A stretch of 64,000 nt of DNA from Pseudomonas sp. BN411 (GCF_029871235.1 NZ_SSOM01000054.1:1-64000); one strand, 5' to 3'; counted from the stretch's first letter, positions 47,412-56,265 are shown. Made by a program: numbers and translations. Notes: generated by a model from the sequence alone, not told the origin.

Positions 47412-47669
47412 ATGAACCGCGCAATCTCTACCAGTACCAGCCTGCTGCTCGCCCTTCTGGCCAGCGGCAGCGTCTTCGCCGCCGAGTCCGCCGACGCCGT
47501 GCCCTACAGCTACGGCATGCCGCTGGACGTCGCCCGCGTCATCTCCATCGACGAACCGAACTCGCTGACCTGCGAAACCATCCAGGCGAAGATGACCTAC
47601 GTCGATTCCCAGGGTGAAGAGAAGTCCGTGACCTACCTGAAAGAGTCCAGCGCCTGCGCCAATAGCTGA
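47412..47669 (+). CDS. DUF2790 periplasmic protein
   Basis: 85 residues. Signal peptide MNRAISTSTSLLLALLASGSVFA, then the DUF2790 core YSYGMPLDVARVISIDEP with conserved cysteines at the LTCET and SACANS sites, likely one disulfide. Such proteins are common in Pseudomonas and often copper- or stress-induced; function unknown. The 224-bp gap upstream carries a perfect AAAGCGCTTT palindrome (47291-47300) and nothing else I recognise. Confidence 0.83.
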   Translation: MNRAISTSTSLLLALLASGSVFAAESADAVPYSYGMPLDVARVISIDEPNSLTCETIQAKMTYVDSQGEEKSVTYLKESSACANS

Positions 47670-47716
47670 TGCCAGGTCCTGAATTGGCAGCACTGCGTCC
47701 TGCATAGCGATTGAAA

Positions 47717-47901
47717 TCGCCCCTACAGAGAAGCGAGCAGAACTGCGCTGTGGGTGAGCCGAGAGTCACCCCTCTCCATTTCAGGGAGAGGGGCTGGGGG
47801 TGAGGGGGGCCGGCCAGCTCCGAGCTACCCCCTTGGCGAATGAATTCGCCCCTACAGAGATGTGAGCAGGATTGCGCTGTAGGTGAGTCGGAAGTCACCC
47901 C
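47717..47901. repeat. Mosaic repeat: two 56-bp modules plus GGGAGAGGGG hairpin and REP
   Basis: A 56-bp module starting TCGCCCCTACAGAG occurs at 47717-47772 and again at 47846-47901 (period 129 bp); a third copy is at 57761. Between them lies a CCCCTCTCC/GGAGAGGGG hairpin (47769-47777 / 47885-like arm at 47785-47793) with CTGGGGGTGAGGG, and a REP core GGCGAATGAATTCGCC (47835-47850). The second module runs into the 3' end of the NmrA-like gene. Confidence 0.82.
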
Positions 47902-48767
47902 ACCATCTCCGCCACGAACGCCTCGAACGACGTCGCCGTGGTGTTCTCCGGTCGCCGGCCCTCCAGGGACTTCACCGCCCGTTCATTGATGCCGCGAGCC
48001 AGCTCGGCATAGAGCCCGGCCAGGTTGGTGGAGAAGCCGGCCTCCTGCAGCATTCCCGCCATCTCGTCATAGGGCACCTGCACATAGGGCAGGCCCGGCC
48101 GACCCAGCTGTTGGCCGAGGATGCGCGTGCATTCGCCGTAACTGATATCCCGCTGCCCCAGCAGCTCGCGCACTTGCACGCCATGCCAGTCGCGGGCGAG
48201 CAGGGCGTCGATGGCGGCGTCGGCGATGTCCTTGGCGGCGATCATCGGCACCGGCACGTCCGCTTCCATGCCATCGGCCACCAGACCGTGTTGCTCAATC
48301 ACGTAGAGCATCGGCAGCAGGTTCTCCATGAATGCACCGGCCCGCAGGATCAGCACGTCCACACCCGTCAGCTCGCGCAGCCGCAGTTCCTGCTCGTGCA
48401 TGCTGGCGATGGGGCCGTTGCCCGAGGCCAGATCGGCGCCGACGCTGGAGAGTGCCACCACCTTGCGCACATCGCTGGCGCGGACGGCCTGGACTATGGC
48501 CTCGCCCACCGCCGCCTGCTGTGCCAGGTAGTCGCTTACCGTCGGGTCGTAGGGCAGCAGCGTGTAAATCGCCTTCGCGCCGCGAAAGGCTTCGGTCAAG
48601 TAGGCGGCATCGCTGGGTTCTCCCGCCATCACCTCGGCGCCGGCCTTCTGCAGATCGGCCAGGCGTTCAGCGGAACGTCCCAGCGCGCGTACAGATTCAC
48701 CAGCCTTCAACAGTTGCTCGACGATTCGTTTACCGGTGTGCCCGGTGGCGCCCATTACTGTGATCAT
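47895..48767 (-). CDS. NmrA/SDR-type NAD(P)-binding protein
   Basis: 290 residues. N-terminal MITVMGATGHTGKRIVEQLL gives the GxxGxxG nucleotide loop; the atypical SDR/NmrA body follows (VRKVVALSSVGADLASG, LRAGAFMENLLP). No Tyr-x-x-x-Lys pair is obvious, so sensing or quinone-type reduction are both possible. Start at the ATG at 48767 with AGGAGG 5 bp before it. Divergent from the AraC gene, and probably its target. Confidence 0.87.
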   Translation of the reverse strand: MITVMGATGHTGKRIVEQLLKAGESVRALGRSAERLADLQKAGAEVMAGEPSDAAYLTEAFRGAKAIYTLLPYDPTVSDYLAQQAAVGEAIVQAVRASDVRKVVALSSVGADLASGNGPIASMHEQELRLRELTGVDVLILRAGAFMENLLPMLYVIEQHGLVADGMEADVPVPMIAAKDIADAAIDALLARDWHGVQVRELLGQRDISYGECTRILGQQLGRPGLPYVQVPYDEMAGMLQEAGFSTNLAGLYAELARGINERAVKSLEGRRPENTTATSFEAFVAEMVG

Positions 48768-48818
48768 CTCGTCCTCCTGGTCGCGCTTGTCTGTCCGGCA
48801 CATGCCTGCGCGCTTGGG

Positions 48819-48900
48819 TCCAGTTTTGTCTGGAAGCTATGGACGAACAATGATTGGAAGTCGACAGTTCATGATCAATCGTCCAGGCTTTCTGGACGAT
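48819..48900. promoter_or_regulatory. Twin TCCAG/CTGGA palindromes in a divergent promoter
   Basis: Two related inverted repeats: TCCAG-N6-CTGGA (48819-48834) and a perfect ATCGTCCAG-N5-CTGGACGAT (48878-48900). They share TCCAG-N5/6-CTGGA and lie in the gap between the NmrA-like and AraC genes, as expected for an operator pair of the AraC protein. Confidence 0.55.
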
Positions 48901-48927
48901 CAGTGCTCATGCCGCGAGGTGCGCAAC

Positions 48928-49896
48928 GTGGACCCGAACAACGCCTGGCTTTCCCGCGACCCACTTGGCGAAGCGCTGCACCTGCTGCGCATGAGCGGCA
49001 CCCTCTATTGCGCCTCGGAATTCACCGCGCCCTGGGGCCTGGGCCTGCCGCCGATGGAAGACTGCCTGATGTTCCATGTGGTGACCGCCGGCGAGTGCTG
49101 GCTGGAGGTGGGCGGGCACGAACCCCTGTTGCTGCGCGGCGGCGACCTCGCGCTGGTGCCCCATGGTCACGGACACAACCTGCTGAGTGCCAAGGAGGTA
49201 ACGGCAGTGCCGCTGTTCGATCTGCCGCGGGAATGCCTCAGCGAGCGCTACGAGATCATCCGCCATGGCGGCGGAGGCGCGCCGGTGAGCCTGGTGTGCG
49301 GCGCGGTGCGCTTCGACCACCCGGTGGCGCGGCAATTGGTGCGCCTATTGCCGCCGGTGCTGCACGTGGAAGCGGCCAGCGCCGAGCATGCCGACTGGCT
49401 GCAGGGCACCCTGCGCTTCATGCGCGACGAAGCGCGCGCCATGCGCCCTGGCGGCGAAACGGTGGTGACGCGCCTGGCGGACATCCTGGTGATCCAGGCC
49501 ATCCGCGCCTGGATCGAACGCGACCCGGCTGCCCAGACCGGCTGGCTCGGCGCCCTGCAGGACCGCCAGATCGGCCGCGCCATCGGCCTGATCCACCGCG
49601 ACCCTGCGCAGGACTGGAGCCTGGTGTCCCTGGCCAAGGCCGCCGCGATGTCCCGCTCGGCCTTCGCGGCGCGCTTTACCGCGCTGGTGGGGGAGCCGGC
49701 CATGCAGTACCTGACCCGCTGGCGCATGAACCTGGCGCTGGGCTGGCTACAGGAAGGGGAGGTGGCCATCGCGACCCTGGCAGAGCGCCTCGGTTATCAG
49801 TCCGAAGCCGCCTTCAGCCGGGCCTTCAAGCGATGCCACGGCGTGGCGCCGGGGGCTGTCCGCCGCGAGGCACGATCCCCGGCTGGAAATTTTTAA
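48928..49896 (+). CDS. Cupin-AraC transcriptional regulator
   Basis: 322 residues: N-terminal AraC-type cupin (about 5-180; LMFHVVTAGECWLEVGG, LRGGDLALVPHGHGH) and C-terminal HTH (about 210-320; LAKAAAMSRSAFAARFTALV, AERLGYQSEAAFSRAFKRCHG). I prefer the GTG at 48928 (GAGG nearby) over the in-frame ATG at 48871 because the perfect palindrome 48878-48900 would otherwise lie inside the gene. Divergent from the NmrA-like gene. The inducer is unknown. Confidence 0.82.
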   Translation: MDPNNAWLSRDPLGEALHLLRMSGTLYCASEFTAPWGLGLPPMEDCLMFHVVTAGECWLEVGGHEPLLLRGGDLALVPHGHGHNLLSAKEVTAVPLFDLPRECLSERYEIIRHGGGGAPVSLVCGAVRFDHPVARQLVRLLPPVLHVEAASAEHADWLQGTLRFMRDEARAMRPGGETVVTRLADILVIQAIRAWIERDPAAQTGWLGALQDRQIGRAIGLIHRDPAQDWSLVSLAKAAAMSRSAFAARFTALVGEPAMQYLTRWRMNLALGWLQEGEVAIATLAERLGYQSEAAFSRAFKRCHGVAPGAVRREARSPAGNF

Positions 49897-49898
49897 TA

Positions 49899-49921
49899 GC
49901 AAACAGAATTATTTACATTTG
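49899..49921 (+). promoter_or_regulatory. Possible Fur box upstream of TonB receptor
   Basis: GCAAACAGAATTATTTACAT (49899 on) resembles Fur-box stretches with an AGAATTATT core in AT-rich DNA. A second feature, ACAAATG-N11-CATTTGT (49926-49950), lies just downstream. A Fur site is expected for a siderophore receptor, but the match is moderate. Confidence 0.4.
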
Positions 49922-49977
49922 ATTTACAAATGCTAATTGCTACCATTTGTTCTTTTCATGAGAACAAGGAACTCGTG

Positions 49978-52149
49978 GTGGCGAAGAAGCGTATTGCCCC
50001 GGCATCTCTGCCGATGTTGGGCCTGCTGGCAATTCCCGTTGTTCAGGCTGAAACCAAGGAAGCACTGGCCATTCCGGCCACTTCGGTAACCAGTGCCTAC
50101 GAGCAACAGAGCTACAAGGCCACCGAGAGCCGTAGCGCCCTGAAGATCGACGCGCCGCTGCGCGATATCCCCCAGACCGTCAACGTCGTGCCCGAGAGCG
50201 TGATCAAGGACAAGGGTGCCCAGTCCCTGGAAGACGTGCTGAAGAACGTCCCCGGCGTCGGTCTCTCCAACGGCGACGGCCAGCGCGACCAGGTCACCAT
50301 TCGCGGCTTCAGCGCCATCGGCGACATGTTCATCGATGGCATGCGTGACGACGCCCTCTACTTCCGCGACCTCTCCAACATCGAGCGCGTTGAAGTGATC
50401 AAGGGCCCGGCTGCCGTGCTCTATGGCCGTGGCTCTTCCGGCGGCCTGATCAACAGCGTGAGCAAGAAGCCGGGCTTCGATCCCAAGCAGGAAGTCGGTG
50501 TCACCTTCGACAGCGAAGGCAAGCGCCGCACCCAGTTCGACACCGGCTGGGCCGACCAGCAACAGCGCGACAAGGCTTTCCGCATCACCGGCGCCTATGA
50601 AGACAGCGACACCTTCCGCGACGACGGCTACATCGACCGCAAGGCCATCGCGCCTTCGGCCTACTTCAGGCTGTCCGACGATCTGGAGCTGAACCTCGGC
50701 GCCACCTACCTCTATGACAAGCGCCTGATCGATTTCGGTATCCCGGGGCAGCTCGCTGCCTACCAACCGGCGGCGGCCAGTCTGCCGGCATCGGCGGTTG
50801 GCAATCGCCCGGTGAACGTCGACCGCGACAAGCGCTTCGGCTCCGGCGACCCGGACCAGGACTATGCGCGCAGCGAGGTGTTCTCCTTCACCGCCAGCGT
50901 GGACTACCGGATCAACGACGACCTGACCCTGACCAACGCCACCCGCTACTACCACTACGACCTGGATCGCAATAACACGCTTGCCGACAGCAGCGCGAAT
51001 CGCTTCGTCACCGCGCCCAACGGGGAGCTGCTGGTCAAGCTGAACCGCGGCAACGTCGCCCGCGACGAGTACGGTGTGTTCAACCAGACCGACCTGAAGC
51101 AGCAACTCCAACTGGCCGGCATGCAGCACAGCCTGCTCTATGGCGTGGAAGTGGGTTACCAGGACAAGTCCCAGCGGACGTTCAACCAGAACAACGTGGC
51201 CCAGGTGCCGGTATTCCGCGATGCCCTGGTGCCGGTACCGGAGCACGCCAACACCCTGTCCGCCAAGGGCACCAACTACCAGGAAACCGCCGGTTTCTAC
51301 GTGCAGGACATGATCGAGCTGACTTCCCAGTGGAAGGCACTGCTCGGCGTGCGTTACGACATCTTCGGCCAGGAGTTCGACGACAAGCGCGTGCAGAACG
51401 TCGACCTCGACCGTACCGACAAGACCTGGAGCCCGCGCGCTGGCCTGGTGTATCAGCCGGACCAGATCCAGTCCTACTACGTCTCCGTGAGCCGCAGCTA
51501 CCAACCCTCGGCCGAAGTCTTCCAGCTGAGTCCCGCGAACGAGAACCTGGAACCGGAAGAAACCACCAACTACGAGGTGGGCGCCAAGTGGGATCTGCTG
51601 GACAACCGCCTCTCGGTGACCGCGGCGGTGTTCCGTCTGGAACGCACCAACATGAAGACCACCGACCCGACGAATCCCGCTCTCACCATCCTCGCTGGCG
51701 AGCAGCGTACCGACGGTTTCGAGGCCACCTTCAGCGGCCAGATCACCGACAAGTGGAACGTGTACGGTGGCTACGCCTACCTGGACGCGGAAATCACCAA
51801 GTCCAACAGCAAGACCAACGGCGTAGCCAACGAAGGCCAGACCCCCACCCTGACACCGCGCAACAGCGCCAACCTCTGGGTGGTCCGTTCACTGACCCCG
51901 GAATGGCGTATCGGCGCGGGCGCCAACTATGTGGACGACCAGTTCACTTCCCTCGACAACAACGTCGTGATGCCCGGCTACACCACCTACGACGCGGCGC
52001 TTTTCTACAACGTGCCGCAATGGGACATGGCCCTGCGTCTGAAAAACGTCTTCGACAAGGACTACTACGCCTCGGCCCACGGCTCGGTTGACCTGATCAC
52101 CCCCGGTGCCCCCCGCACCCTGGAGCTCAGCGCCAACTACCGGTTCTGA
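49978..52149 (+). CDS. TonB-dependent siderophore receptor (catecholate type)
   Basis: 723 residues from the GTG at 49978 (AAGGA 7 bp before it). A signal peptide (KKRIAPASLPMLGLLAIPVVQA), a plug domain (about 50-160; DIPQTVNVVPESVIKD, DQVTIRGFSAIGDMFIDGMR, IERVEVIKGPAAVLYGRGSSG) and a 22-strand barrel ending in the outer-membrane signature ELSANYRF (C-terminal Phe). Resembles Fiu/CirA-like ferric catecholate receptors. No sigma/antisigma pair adjacent, so ordinary Fur control is likely. Confidence 0.9.
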   Translation: MAKKRIAPASLPMLGLLAIPVVQAETKEALAIPATSVTSAYEQQSYKATESRSALKIDAPLRDIPQTVNVVPESVIKDKGAQSLEDVLKNVPGVGLSNGDGQRDQVTIRGFSAIGDMFIDGMRDDALYFRDLSNIERVEVIKGPAAVLYGRGSSGGLINSVSKKPGFDPKQEVGVTFDSEGKRRTQFDTGWADQQQRDKAFRITGAYEDSDTFRDDGYIDRKAIAPSAYFRLSDDLELNLGATYLYDKRLIDFGIPGQLAAYQPAAASLPASAVGNRPVNVDRDKRFGSGDPDQDYARSEVFSFTASVDYRINDDLTLTNATRYYHYDLDRNNTLADSSANRFVTAPNGELLVKLNRGNVARDEYGVFNQTDLKQQLQLAGMQHSLLYGVEVGYQDKSQRTFNQNNVAQVPVFRDALVPVPEHANTLSAKGTNYQETAGFYVQDMIELTSQWKALLGVRYDIFGQEFDDKRVQNVDLDRTDKTWSPRAGLVYQPDQIQSYYVSVSRSYQPSAEVFQLSPANENLEPEETTNYEVGAKWDLLDNRLSVTAAVFRLERTNMKTTDPTNPALTILAGEQRTDGFEATFSGQITDKWNVYGGYAYLDAEITKSNSKTNGVANEGQTPTLTPRNSANLWVVRSLTPEWRIGAGANYVDDQFTSLDNNVVMPGYTTYDAALFYNVPQWDMALRLKNVFDKDYYASAHGSVDLITPGAPRTLELSANYRF

Positions 52150-52161
52150 TCGACGTGCAAG

Positions 52162-52190
52162 AAAAAGCCCGGCCAATGCCGGGCTTTTTC
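52162..52190 (+). terminator. Intrinsic terminator of the receptor gene
   Basis: AAAAAGCCCGGC (52162-52173) and GCCGGGCTTTTT (52178-52189) with a CAAT loop; very strong. A second, weaker terminator (GCCTGGC-TCTA-GCCGGGC then TTTTT, 52297-52320) belongs to the duplicated unit. Confidence 0.95.
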
Positions 52191-52427
52191 GTTTATCAGG
52201 CAGCGAACTGTTGGGCTTCGCTGCGCTCTGCCCAACCTACAAGAGCCGGTTCGGTGCCGTAGGTTGTGGCTGAGCTACGCGAAGCCCAACGCTCCCGCCT
52301 GGCTCTAGCCGGGCGTTTTTGTTTTTTAGGCAGCGAATTGTTGGGCTTCGCTGCGCTCTGCCCAACCTACAAGAACCGGTTCGGTGCCGTAGGTTGTGGC
52401 TGAGCTATGCGAAGCCCAACGTTCCCG
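52178..52427. repeat. 130-bp tandem duplication including a terminator arm
   Basis: The unit from GCCGGGC and T-run through CAGCGAACTGTTGGGCTTCG to GCGAAGCCCAACGC is repeated with a period of exactly 130 bp (52201 and 52331 start the same motif; 52261 and 52391 too). About 95% identical by eye. Within each unit, TTGGGCTTCGCTGCGCTCTG... and GTAGGTTGTGGCTGAGCTACGCGAAGCCCAAC arms form long palindromes. Fills the 294 bp before the Sel1 gene. Confidence 0.9.
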
Positions 52428-52443
52428 GCAAGCGGGCAAGCGC

Positions 52444-53013
52444 TCAATTCGCCTGCAACTTCTTCAGCGCCTCGCAGCTCGGCGCGTACTGCTTGTCGCA
52501 GGCACTCTGAAACAGCGCGCGGGCCTGGTAGGGATCGCGCTTCAGGCCTTCAGCGCCCTGGGCGTACATGCTGCCGAGCACGTGCTGGGCCATGGCGTTG
52601 CCGGCGGCGGAAGCCTGGTTGAGGTACTTGTGCATGGCGCGCTGGTCGGCGAAGGCGGGGTCGGCACGGCCGGTGTAGAGAAAGGCCAGGCTGAAGGCCG
52701 ATTGCGAATGCCCCTTGTCGGCGGCCTGCTTCCACCAGTACTCGGCCTGCTTGAGGTCTTTCTGCGGCTTGCCGACGAAGTAGAGGCTGCCGAGTTGGTA
52801 CTGGCTGTCGAGGTCGCCACGCATGGCCTGCTGGCGAATGCGCTCGAACTCGGCGGCCTGCTGGTCTTGCGGTGCGGTAGCCGGAGCCTGGGGCTGGCCA
52901 GCGGGCGGTGTGGTGGGTTGCTGTTGCGGTTGCTGCGGTTGCTGAACGCAGGCCCCGAGCAGGGCCAGCGCGGCGATGCAAAAGAGGCGCGGCAGGGCGC
53001 GTTGGGTGGACAT
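52444..53013 (-). CDS. Sel1-repeat lipoprotein
   Basis: 189 residues. Lipobox LALLGAC near residue 22, then a Gln/Pro-rich linker (QQPQQPQQQPTTPPAGQPQA) and three or four Sel1/TPR-like repeats (DSQYQLGSLYFVGKPQKDLK, SAFSLAFLYTGRADPAF, AQHVLGSMYAQGAEGLKRDP). Anchored in the membrane; Sel1 repeats scaffold protein contacts. ATG at 53013. Confidence 0.87.
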   Translation of the reverse strand: MSTQRALPRLFCIAALALLGACVQQPQQPQQQPTTPPAGQPQAPATAPQDQQAAEFERIRQQAMRGDLDSQYQLGSLYFVGKPQKDLKQAEYWWKQAADKGHSQSAFSLAFLYTGRADPAFADQRAMHKYLNQASAAGNAMAQHVLGSMYAQGAEGLKRDPYQARALFQSACDKQYAPSCEALKKLQAN

Positions 53014-53121
53014 GGGCGGAGTTCTCCCTGGCAGATCAGGGAGGAGGGTAGTTGCATCCGCCAACCCCGTCACCCGGCAGGTGGATGGCGCACGGCCGTA
53101 CGCAGTGGAGGTAGCCGGTAA

Positions 53122-53153
53122 GTAGGGTGGATGTCGCTTTTGACATCCACCAT
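53122..53153. repeat. GTAGGGTGGATG palindromic element
   Basis: GGTGGATGTC (53126-53135) and GACATCCACC (53142-53151) around a 6-nt loop, edged by GTAGG. Same family as the 26.80-kb element. Lies in the divergent gap between the Sel1 and LysR genes. Confidence 0.75.
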
Positions 53154-53219
53154 TTCCGTCACTCGACTCATGCAGCAATCCCGGCTATCAAGGTCGGGAT
53201 ATTTGCTGAGAGATCACGA

Positions 53220-54128
53220 ATGAAAACCACCCTGGACGAACTCCAAGCCTTCACCGCCGTGGTCGATACCGGCTCCATTACCGCCGCCGCCGAGCAGCTG
53301 GCGCAGACTGCATCCGGCGTCAGCCGCGCGCTCAGCCGCCTGGAAGACAAGCTCGATGTCACCCTGCTGCGGCGCACCACCCGCCGACTGGAACTGACCG
53401 AGGAGGGCGAGGTGTTCCTGGGCCAGGCGCGACGCATCCTCGCCCAGGTCGAAGAAGCGGAAGAGCAGATGACCCTGCGTCGACAGAAACCAGCCGGCCG
53501 CCTGCGGGTCAATGCCGCTTCGCCCTTCATGCTGCATGTGCTGGTGCCATTGGTGGCGGGCTTTCGTGAGCGCTTTCCGGAAATCGAACTGGAACTGCAC
53601 AGCAGCGACCAGATCATTGACCTGATCGAACACCGCACCGACGTTGCCATTCGCATTGGCAATCTGCGTGACTCCACATTGCACGCCCGCCCGCTGGGTA
53701 GCAGTCGAATCCGCGTGCTGGCGAGTCCGACCTACCTGAAGGCCCATGGCACGCCGAAGAAGGTTGAAGACTTGCAACGCCACGGTCTGATTGGCTTCAC
53801 CCAGCCGGAAAGCCTGAACCTCTGGCCCCTGCGCCATACCTTGGGTGACAGCCTGCAGATCGAGCCGGTGATCAAGGCATCCAGCGGCGAAACCTTGCGC
53901 CAGCTGGCCCTGGCGGATGCCGGTATCGTCTGCCTGTCCGATTTCATGACCCAGGCTGACCGCGCTGCCGGAAACCTGGTGCAGGTACTCGCCGCCGACA
54001 CCCTGGAAGTGCGTCAACCGATCCATGCCGTCTACTACCGCAACACGGCCTTGGCCTCGCGTATCAGCTGCTTTCTCGACTATGTGAGCGAATGGCTTGG
54101 CAGGGAGGCTTGGGTGAAGCGGAGTTGA
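53220..54128 (+). CDS. LysR-family transcriptional regulator
   Basis: 302 residues. HTH GSITAAAEQLAQTASGVSRA..LSRLEDKLDVTLLRR at about 18-54; effector domain with VNAASPFMLHVLVPLVAGF and HRTDVAIRIGNL, typical of the DsdC/YafC-like AT-recognition group (GxLRVNA start). The ATG at 53220 matches the family (MKTTLDELQAF). No clear target: neighbours are the Sel1 lipoprotein and, 252 bp on, the polyamine oxidase gene. Confidence 0.87.
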   Translation: MKTTLDELQAFTAVVDTGSITAAAEQLAQTASGVSRALSRLEDKLDVTLLRRTTRRLELTEEGEVFLGQARRILAQVEEAEEQMTLRRQKPAGRLRVNAASPFMLHVLVPLVAGFRERFPEIELELHSSDQIIDLIEHRTDVAIRIGNLRDSTLHARPLGSSRIRVLASPTYLKAHGTPKKVEDLQRHGLIGFTQPESLNLWPLRHTLGDSLQIEPVIKASSGETLRQLALADAGIVCLSDFMTQADRAAGNLVQVLAADTLEVRQPIHAVYYRNTALASRISCFLDYVSEWLGREAWVKRS

Positions 54129-54313
54129 GCTTGCGTCTTCGAAATTAACTAGGGCGTTCCTGGGCGCTGCGTGCTCACGGCCAGTGCGCTAAAGCTTCAC
54201 CGTCTGTCCGTTATTTCATTCATGCTGCAAATCAAAACCCTCGTCTAGGCCTTGATTCTTCTTGGCTTAAGCGAGGGTTGATTTTTTTGTGTTTTTTATT
54301 TCGAACAAACATC

Positions 54314-54342
54314 TTGGCCTTGTGAATATCTTTGTGTAGATT
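54314..54342 (+). promoter_or_regulatory. AT-rich promoter of the FAD oxidoreductase
   Basis: TTGGCC (54314-54319), 17-bp spacer, TAGATT (54337-54342); both match 4 of 6. It sits in a 110-bp AT-rich stretch (54.27-54.38 kb) that contrasts with the GC-rich surroundings; T-runs at 54281-54301 lie upstream. No operator identified in the 252-bp gap. Confidence 0.42.
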
Positions 54343-54380
54343 TTCATGAAATTCTTAAAACAAAAATTCACGAGGCACCC

Positions 54381-55670
54381 ATGTTCAAGCAGTCCGCCCA
54401 GCATGTCGGCACCTACTACGCCCAGACCTACCCCGGCAGCATTCCCCTGCGTCCGATCCAGTCCGGTAGCGAAGAAACCGATGTCCTGATCATCGGTGCC
54501 GGTTTCAGCGGCCTGCACACCGCTTTGCGTCTGGCTGAGGCCGGAAAGCGTGTGACCCTGCTGGAAGCCAGTCGCGTGGCCTGGGCCGCCTCCGGGCGCA
54601 ATGGCGGGCAGGCGCTGCTGGGTTGGTCTTGCGATATGCCGCCGCTGGAGAAGGCGCTGGGGCTGGAACGCACCCGCCGGCTGTGGGACAGCATGCGCTG
54701 GGCCGCCGATGAGATGCGCGAGCTGCCCGGCCGCCACGGCTTCGATGTGGACTACCGCGTCGGCAGCCTGTGGACCGCCGTCATGGAGCGCCGGGTGAAG
54801 CTCCTCGAAGAAGCCCAGGAAGATGCGATCCACAAATGGGGCTACGACAGGATGCGCCTGATCCGCCGCGACGAACTCGCCGAGTGGATCGACAGCCCGC
54901 GTTACCAGGCAGCGCTGTACGACCCGGAAGCCGCCCACCTCAACCCGCTCAAGCTGGCCCAGGGCCTGGCTGCGGCCATCGAAGCCCGTGGCGGACGCAT
55001 CTACGAACAGAGCCAGGTGCTCGAATACCGTGAAACGCCTTCCGGCTATGTGGCCCGCACCGCCCAGGGCGAAGTGCGCGGCAGCATCCTGGTGATGGCC
55101 TGCAACGCCTACGTCGACCGCCTCGACCAGCAGCTCTCCAGCCGCTTGCTGCCAGTGGGTTCCTACCAGGTGGCCACCGCGCCGCTGGACCCGGAGCTCG
55201 CGCAGTCGCTGCTGCCGAAGAACAGCTGCGTGATCGATAACCAGTTCGTGCCCGATTACTTCCGCCTCACCCCGGACCACCGTCTGCTGTTCGGCGGCGG
55301 CTGCACCTACCTCGGCGGCCTGCCCAAGGATGTACCAGCGGCCACGCGTCCGTATCTGGAACGCGTATTCCCGCAGCTCAAGGGCGTGGAGATCGAGTTC
55401 GGCTGGGGCGGCCATATCGACGTCAGCATGAAGCGCACCCCGGACATCGGCCGCGAAGGCTCGCGCTATTGGCTGCAGGGCTTCTCCGGTCACGGAATCC
55501 TGCCCACCCTGGCCGGCGCCAAGGCGGTGAGCGATGCGATCCTCGGCAATGACGACCTGCTCGACCTCTACCGGGCCATCGGCAACCCGCGTTTCCCGGG
55601 CGGCTCGCTGCTGGCGGCGCCACTGGAAGCGGCCGGCAAGGCCTATTACCGCTTGAGGGATGTGATTTAA
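54381..55670 (+). CDS. Gamma-glutamylpolyamine oxidase-like FAD oxidoreductase
   Basis: 429 residues. FAD-binding VLIIGAGFSGLHTALRLAEA (about 36-55), then WAASGRNGGQALLGW, the motif of the PuuB/PauB branch of glycine-oxidase-like enzymes. Oxidises gamma-glutamylputrescine or related polyamines to the aldehyde. GHGILPTLAGAKAVSDAI near the end closes the FAD domain. Followed by the XRE regulator and a glutamine-synthetase-like gene, which together fit a gamma-glutamyl polyamine pathway. Confidence 0.88.
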   Translation: MFKQSAQHVGTYYAQTYPGSIPLRPIQSGSEETDVLIIGAGFSGLHTALRLAEAGKRVTLLEASRVAWAASGRNGGQALLGWSCDMPPLEKALGLERTRRLWDSMRWAADEMRELPGRHGFDVDYRVGSLWTAVMERRVKLLEEAQEDAIHKWGYDRMRLIRRDELAEWIDSPRYQAALYDPEAAHLNPLKLAQGLAAAIEARGGRIYEQSQVLEYRETPSGYVARTAQGEVRGSILVMACNAYVDRLDQQLSSRLLPVGSYQVATAPLDPELAQSLLPKNSCVIDNQFVPDYFRLTPDHRLLFGGGCTYLGGLPKDVPAATRPYLERVFPQLKGVEIEFGWGGHIDVSMKRTPDIGREGSRYWLQGFSGHGILPTLAGAKAVSDAILGNDDLLDLYRAIGNPRFPGGSLLAAPLEAAGKAYYRLRDVI

Positions 55671-55707
55671 GGTCGCGCCTTTCGAGTCCGGCAGCCGGAG
55701 TTCCCAT

Positions 55708-56265
55708 ATGGACAAGCAAGACGAAATCGAAGGCCTCGCGATCCTTATCCGCGACCTGCGCAAGCACAAGAACGTGACCCTGGGTGACCTCGCCACGCGC
55801 ATCGACCGCTCGGTGGGCTTCCTCTCCCAGGTGGAGCGCGGGCTGTCCCGCCCGACCGTGGCCGACCTCACCGCCATCAGCGAAGCCCTCGGCGTGCCCA
55901 CCACCTACTTCTACAGCCTGGAAAAGCCCCGCCAGCTGCCCTGGGTGACCCGCCCCGGCGACCGCCGCACCCTCTACTACGCCAGCGGCATCACCGACGT
56001 GCTGGTCTCGCCCAACATGTCGGCGGGTTTCTCCATGCTGGAGAGCCTTCTCGACCCTGGCGCCACCAGCGGCGAAGGGCACCTGGACGACAGCTCGGAG
56101 CAGGGCGGCTTCGTCCTCGAAGGCGAGTTGACGGTCTGGTACGGCGACGACGCCGCGCCGGTAACGCTTTACCCCAACGACAGCTTCCAGCTGCCGCCAC
56201 ACGCCCAGTTCCGCTACGCCAATCTTTCCGACAAACCGACGCGAGTCTTGTGGGTCTTCACCTGA
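55708..56265 (+). CDS. XRE-cupin regulator, PuuR/PauR-like
   Basis: 185 residues: N-terminal HTH (about 8-62; RDLRKHKNVTLGDLATRIDR, SVGFLSQVERGLSRPTVADL) and C-terminal cupin (about 110-184; EQGGFVLEGELTVWYGDD). This layout is that of PuuR/PauR, repressors of gamma-glutamylpolyamine genes released by polyamines. Lies 38 bp after the oxidoreductase and 26 bp before the synthetase gene, so probably autoregulated with them. Confidence 0.88.
   Translation: MDKQDEIEGLAILIRDLRKHKNVTLGDLATRIDRSVGFLSQVERGLSRPTVADLTAISEALGVPTTYFYSLEKPRQLPWVTRPGDRRTLYYASGITDVLVSPNMSAGFSMLESLLDPGATSGEGHLDDSSEQGGFVLEGELTVWYGDDAAPVTLYPNDSFQLPPHAQFRYANLSDKPTRVLWVFT

Noticed and set aside
48871-48927. Upstream ATG start for the AraC gene
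   Set aside because: It would put the perfect operator-like palindrome inside the coding region; the GTG at 48928 fits better, although N-terminal evidence is lacking.
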